Shown here: positions 62,912 to 64,000 of the stretch, in pieces
How the letters are laid out: each line of letters begins with the position of its first letter
Numbering within the stretch: the stretch's first letter is position 1
NCBI GenBank assembly: GCA_024232965.1
Contig: JACKQF010000005.1
Location: 434,001-498,000 of the forward strand
DNA: 64,000 bases
Source: Verrucomicrobiaceae bacterium
Lineage (GTDB): Bacteria; Verrucomicrobiota; Verrucomicrobiia; Verrucomicrobiales; Verrucomicrobiaceae
Reading direction: 5' to 3'
Position numbers and translations under genes: made by a program
Notes under the pieces: model-generated
What the model saw: only the letters and a program-made list of their open reading frames with translations
The model's database searches: none
Told to the model about the DNA's origin: nothing

Positions 62912-64000
62912 CGATGCTTCAAATACGCCGCTGCCGCTTGCGCCAGCTTTTGGCCGACATCGCGATAGCCCGCGGTGGTGCTGTGGGGAGTGTTCCAGGA
63001 AGTTTCAAGGCAAGCCGCAACGGTATCGGGATTCCCGTTGGCATCCACCCACATTCCGCTGATCTGCCTGAAGAGCGGATGATAGCTCGCTCCCGTGGTG
63101 CGGAGTCGTTTCTCCGCCGCCAAGGGTCCCGTGAGATGCGCGAACGCTTGCTCCATGAACTGCGCCCGTTTCACTTTTCCCTCGGGTGAAAGCAACTCTT
63201 CCGGCCCCACAAAGAAGAACGGATGCTTGTCGCCCGGTGCCGGATTGTGCAGATCCAAAAAGAGCTTCAGCCGACCATCCTTCACCAGTGCCAGCAGCCG
63301 CGCCTGTGCCGCCGCCACCTCAGGATACACCGGCTCCGCTGTCCAATCGCGATTGTGATCACGCGGGTTCGCCTCTTTGCCACCATCCCCCGTGGCGACA
63401 CGATCCACATCCATGATGGGCACGATAAAAATCTCCGTCGTCTCCCGCAGTCGACGTGCCTCAGGCGCATCGCTCACCACCCACTCGGTGAATCCATGCG
63501 CCACCCAACTGCTGCCACTCTCCCAGGCATGTTGTCTCGCTTGAACCCACAGGCCCAAGGGCTTCTCCGCCTTGCTCTCATGCACGTGCAATCCCCTCAC
63601 TGGCCGACCCTCACGACTCTGCGCTAACTCGATCACCTCCACACTCGGCAACTTCTGCTTCGTGGCGCTGCAGAGCGACTCCACCTCCCGCGAACCAAAC
63701 GGCGGCCCCCACGCAATCCGGATCGGTCCACCATCGCCAACCACCTCATAACGGATGCGTTTGCCCTCGCGCACACCTGGCTCGGTGAGCTTCCACGTCT
63801 GACCATCGCTGGAAAAAGTCGCGCTATCTGGCTGCGCCCAAGTCGCAGCCAGCGGCGCATCCGTATCCACGCCGTTGTTGCGTGTGGGCCGATCACTCCC
63901 GCCCAGATCCAGCGTCCAGTGCTCGCCCGCAGGCACACCGTCAAGCCGCAGATGCCACCAGCAGACCCAGCCGCGTTGCGGATCGCCACCCGGTATGAAC
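62908..64000 (-). CDS. M14-family zinc carboxypeptidase (CCP-like), N-terminus beyond right edge
   Basis: The minus-strand frame stays open to base 64000, so the start is outside the window; a GTG at 63936 is not the real start because the upstream codons (GGDPQRGWVCWWHLRLDG) look like coding beta-strand sequence. An N-terminal beta-sandwich precedes the zinc peptidase: QHAWESGSS (H and E ligands), VDRVATGDGGKEANPRDHNRDW (substrate-binding Arg) and FLDLHNPAP (third ligand His). This matches the cytosolic-carboxypeptidase-type subfamily. The catalytic Glu should lie near the C-terminus (CLETSWN). Probably involved in peptide or peptidoglycan trimming. Overlaps the GH-A gene downstream. Confidence 0.8.
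   Translation of the reverse strand, partial: FIPGGDPQRGWVCWWHLRLDGVPAGEHWTLDLGGSDRPTRNNGVDTDAPLAATWAQPDSATFSSDGQTWKLTEPGVREGKRIRYEVVGDGGPIRIAWGPPFGSREVESLCSATKQKLPSVEVIELAQSREGRPVRGLHVHESKAEKPLGLWVQARQHAWESGSSWVAHGFTEWVVSDAPEARRLRETTEIFIVPIMDVDRVATGDGGKEANPRDHNRDWTAEPVYPEVAAAQARLLALVKDGRLKLFLDLHNPAPGDKHPFFFVGPEELLSPEGKVKRAQFMEQAFAHLTGPLAAEKRLRTTGASYHPLFRQISGMWVDANGNPDTVAACLETSWNTPHSTTAGYRDVGQKLAQAAAAYLKHR

Noticed and set aside
1..64000. tRNA or rRNA genes, prophage or integrative element boundaries.
   Set aside because: No tRNA cloverleaf, integrase, phage structural gene or attachment repeat was recognised in either strand.

Overview
The window looks like chromosomal DNA from a PVC-superphylum bacterium, most likely Verrucomicrobiota (Prosthecobacter/Verrucomicrobium-like), with Planctomycetota as the alternative. 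The basis is the family mix: four exported sulfatases, DUF1080 proteins, a PVC-type cytochrome with its TIGR02604 'membrane-bound dehydrogenase' partner, an ECF sigma factor next to a zinc-ribbon Ser/Thr kinase, exported FAD oxidoreductases with golvesin-like domains, and a giant LamG/DUF11 surface protein. This is inferred from recognised protein families; there is no rRNA or other marker gene. No tRNA, rRNA, CRISPR array, integrase or intact transposase was seen.

Layout. 1-4.1 kb (minus): a likely accessory operon of two overlapping dynamin-like GTPases followed by a DUF1016/YhcG-type nuclease cut by the left edge. 4.2-11.2 kb (minus): a sialidase/golvesin/FAD-oxidoreductase fusion, threonine dehydratase (ilvA, the only obvious core-metabolism gene) and a second FAD oxidoreductase. 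11.3-11.95 kb (plus): a small two-gene nucleotidyltransferase cassette. 11.96-22 kb (minus): a Tat-exported hydrolase-like protein, a sulfatase, a beta-helix protein, a large kinase and an ECF sigma factor. 22-31.4 kb: two more sulfatases, an esterase, an FAD oxidoreductase with golvesin tail, a glycerophosphodiesterase, a beta-helix protein and a DUF1080-like protein. 31.5-36 kb: a phospholipase-C-like/phosphatase-like fusion, divergent from a DsrE-YeeE-YeeE sulfur-transport operon. 36-40.3 kb (minus): SGNH hydrolase-like, Gfo/Idh/MocA oxidoreductase and propeller-DUF1080 genes, overlapping by 4 bp. 40.4-44.6 kb (minus): a compact sialic-acid operon (sialidase, NanM-like mutarotase, NanA-like lyase, tagaturonate-reductase-like protein). 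44.7-48 kb: a Whirly-like protein, then a sulfatase and a second sialidase. 48.2-57.2 kb (plus): one 2997-residue surface protein ending in glycine-rich repeats. 57.2-61.4 kb (plus): cytochrome, TIGR02604 protein and a small propeller protein, ending in a tandem duplication. 61.6-64 kb (minus): a clan GH-A hydrolase and an M14 carboxypeptidase cut by the right edge.

Functionally, most of the window is an exported glycan-degradation arsenal (sulfatases, sialidases, beta-helix lyase-like proteins, DUF1080/Gfo-Idh, GH-A hydrolase), suggesting growth on sulfated and sialylated glycoconjugates. Many genes are joined by 4-bp ATGA overlaps. No TonB receptor, SusCD pair or sulfatase-maturating enzyme is present, so uptake and sulfatase activation must be encoded elsewhere.

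The most interesting items are the GTPase-pair/nuclease operon, the giant protein with a predicted solenoid tail, the complete sialic-acid module with an unexpected reductase, the phospholipase/pseudo-phosphatase fusion, and several families of hairpin repeats, one lying in frame inside a gene and one duplicated together with the 3' end of a gene.
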